64,000 nucleotides of DNA from an uncultured Flavobacteriales bacterium (GTDB lineage: Bacteria > Bacteroidota > Bacteroidia > Flavobacteriales > Crocinitomicaceae). The position numbers and the translations under genes are program-made. The notes beneath the pieces were generated by a model. The model had not been told where the DNA came from and did not search any database. It worked only from the letters and a program-made list of their open reading frames with translations. Shown here in pieces: positions 62,675-64,000 of this stretch (positions within the stretch are counted from its first letter, which is position 1; each line of letters starts with the position of its first letter). The stretch spans positions 1-64,000 of the forward strand of contig CAMLFH010000018.1 of the NCBI GenBank assembly GCA_946479285.1. Reading direction: 5' to 3'.

Positions 62675-63373
62675 ATGAAAGATCAACAAAAAACGGATAT
62701 ACCCCATTTTATTCAGGAGAACTTCTCTTCAGTAACCCTGATCCTTTATTATCTGCAAAAAGAGCACATCTACTTTGAATCGAAGTATCTTCAATTTATA
62801 CTGAAGGATGGACCTTATTATAGTTTAGGCTTTAGTGTGCGCATACGGGAAGAAGCTTTCAAAGCCCTCGAATGGATCGTAGAACATCCGGAGGTAGATT
62901 ACCATGCGCTGGATTCATGGCACATCCGTGACAATAAAGTCTACTTCAAAAAAATGCAACTGCTCTACGATTCCATGAAAACGTTTCGTTTGTATGAAAA
63001 CCTGGATCGGAGTGAAATGGTCAAAGACATCCCATTCGAAAGAGACTTTGTGTCTGTGCTAAATGTACCACTCGCTGTTAAAATGAAGTTCTACTTCGTT
63101 ACGAATCTGATTTACGATATCGAAATTCGAGACCTGAGGTTTGACGAGGAAGCTGTAGATTATTTTCTCACGCATGGAAATCACTTTTTAGAGCGTACAC
63201 ATCACAGGGAAGATTTAATGACTGTTTTGAATTGGGTTGCACAGCATCCTGATGAGAATTATAAAGCAATTGCTCCATGGTATATTCTGGACAATAAAGA
63301 ATACCTCCAAAGGATGATTCTATTGAGAAATCGGATAGAAGAATATTTAAAGAGCACTGATGGGATTGAGTAA
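62675..63373 (+). CDS. Internally duplicated protein of unknown function
   Basis: 232 aa, no signal peptide. Two repeats of about 100-110 residues: the first has EEAFKALEWIVEHPEVDYHA, then LDSWHIRDNKVYFKKMQLLY; the second has EDLMTVLNWVAQHPDENYKA, then IAPWYILDNKEYLQRMILLR. Both also share a helix before this core (IYFESKYLQFILKDG vs LRFDEEAVDYFLTHG). No family is recognised. It is AT-rich and stands between the transglutaminase-like gene and a TPR gene, separated by 261 bp. Confidence 0.7.
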   Translation: MKDQQKTDIPHFIQENFSSVTLILYYLQKEHIYFESKYLQFILKDGPYYSLGFSVRIREEAFKALEWIVEHPEVDYHALDSWHIRDNKVYFKKMQLLYDSMKTFRLYENLDRSEMVKDIPFERDFVSVLNVPLAVKMKFYFVTNLIYDIEIRDLRFDEEAVDYFLTHGNHFLERTHHREDLMTVLNWVAQHPDENYKAIAPWYILDNKEYLQRMILLRNRIEEYLKSTDGIE

Positions 63374-63634
63374 CTAGGAAAAAACGAGATATGCTGATTA
63401 TCTTGGATTTCAAATTGTCTTATAATGTTATTGCGATCTATTAATATAGCTTGGGTACTCAGACCGAAGAATTCCAATAGGAGGGAACGTCTTAGGTTTT
63501 TAGTTCCAACATCTACGTTTTTGAAATGCAATTTGGGATAAAACAGTAAATTTAACAAGACAACAATTATTGAGACCTAGTCATCAATCATTGTTAATAA
63601 GATTGAAGAGATTAAGACACTTAAAAAAAAAAAT
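63374..63634. other. Intergenic stretch without a supported gene
   Basis: 261 AT-rich bases; a minus-strand open frame covers part of it and runs into the 3' end of the duplicated-protein gene, but there is no start signal or motif to support it. Confidence 0.5.
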
Positions 63635-64000
63635 ATGAATGATTTATCAGAACAATTAGAAGATCAGATTATTGAAATTAAACAACAGGGTGACAATCTT
63701 CAAATGAAACACCATTATTTGAAAGCCATAGAAAAATATGAAGAAGCCATCAAATTGATGCCGGAACCTGTGGAACAGTGGTTGTATTTAAGAGTATTGT
63801 GGTTAAATATAGCTGAAAACTATTGGTTAAATGCAGAATATAAAAGCGGTAAAGGTGGAGGTTACGAACAAGCATTAGAAGTATATCGCATGATCATGAA
63901 ATTGCCGCGAAGTATTGGTAAATCAAATTATCATGCTCGAATTGGTCAAATAATGTATCAACTTGGAAATATGGAAAAAGCGAAAGATGAGTTTATAAGA
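63635..64000 (+). CDS. TPR-containing protein, cut by the window end
   Basis: The first 122 codons of a gene that continues past 64000. No signal peptide. Tetratricopeptide-like helix pairs: HYLKAIEKYEEAIKLMPEPV, then YEQALEVYRMIMKLPRS and YHARIGQIMYQLGNMEKAKD. A run of A bases precedes the ATG, which is common for this phylum. Function not assignable. Confidence 0.7.
   Translation, partial: MNDLSEQLEDQIIEIKQQGDNLQMKHHYLKAIEKYEEAIKLMPEPVEQWLYLRVLWLNIAENYWLNAEYKSGKGGGYEQALEVYRMIMKLPRSIGKSNYHARIGQIMYQLGNMEKAKDEFIR

Noticed and set aside
63259..63558. Minus-strand 99-residue frame as a transposase remnant or gene
   Set aside because: Its 3' half is antisense to the duplicated-protein gene, no motif of a transposase is present, and no start signal is seen.

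Overview
The window looks like an ordinary chromosomal segment of a Bacteroidota bacterium, most probably a flavobacterium of the Crocinitomicaceae/Fluviicola type. The taxon is my inference. It rests on type IX secretion (T9SS) C-terminal sorting domains, SprB-like repeats, START-like, DUF5606, DUF5655 and DUF6702 family proteins, a LytS/LytTR two-component pair, AT-rich intergenic DNA, and promoters of the Bacteroidota form TTG-N17..23-TAnnTTTG. I saw no phage, insertion sequence, CRISPR array or rRNA.

Layout. 1-320: a tRNA-Met(CAT) preceded by two 89-bp tandem units that carry a broken copy of the tRNA 3' end. 0.3-10.8 kb: a membrane methyltransferase, START-like protein, oligoendopeptidase F, DUF5606 protein, two divergent secreted subtilases, and a Tyr/Trp-rich secreted protein. 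10.8-14.4 kb: housekeeping pyrG-yidC. 14.6-20.9 kb: a secreted Ntox23-like protein, LytS/LytTR pair, S1-domain protein, universal stress protein and membrane phosphoesterase. 21.1-24.2 kb: a four-gene phospholipid operon resembling ynbABC. 24.2-28 kb: two large T9SS cargo proteins. 28.3-32.4 kb: an M1 peptidase operon with a small membrane ORF and an FMN reductase. 32.4-38.9 kb: transaldolase, an unknown secreted protein, SRP RNA (not a protein gene, easily missed), an rpe operon and an L,D-transpeptidase. 38.9-47.1 kb: a rhomboid/aminotransferase/ATP-pyrophosphatase operon, WG-repeat lipoprotein, AI-2E-type transporter, GNAT, ceramidase-like membrane protein and small lipoproteins. 47.2-52.8 kb: a hybrid histidine kinase/response regulator module with associated unknown proteins. 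53.3-60.9 kb: a drug-efflux MFS protein, AraC and NmrA-like SDR genes, a BlaI/BlaR1-type pair, and VOC/MarR/SRPBCC genes. 61-64 kb: a transglutaminase-like/TPR protein, an internally duplicated unknown protein and a TPR gene cut by the window end.

The most notable signals are not protein systems. (1) Several dispersed palindromic families occur between genes, and some have entered genes: one lies in frame in a GNAT acetyltransferase, one forms the last codons of a phosphoesterase, one supplies the stop codon of the Tyr-rich protein. Copies show compensatory arm changes. (2) At least four genes have a TAnnTTTG promoter box only 4-5 nt before the start codon, which predicts leaderless mRNAs. 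(3) The tRNA-Met is flanked by a tandem array of damaged 3' ends. No clear new multi-gene system was found; the best protein-level candidates are the ynb-like lipid operon, the BlaR1-like sensor with a long helical repeat tail, and the hybrid-kinase module.
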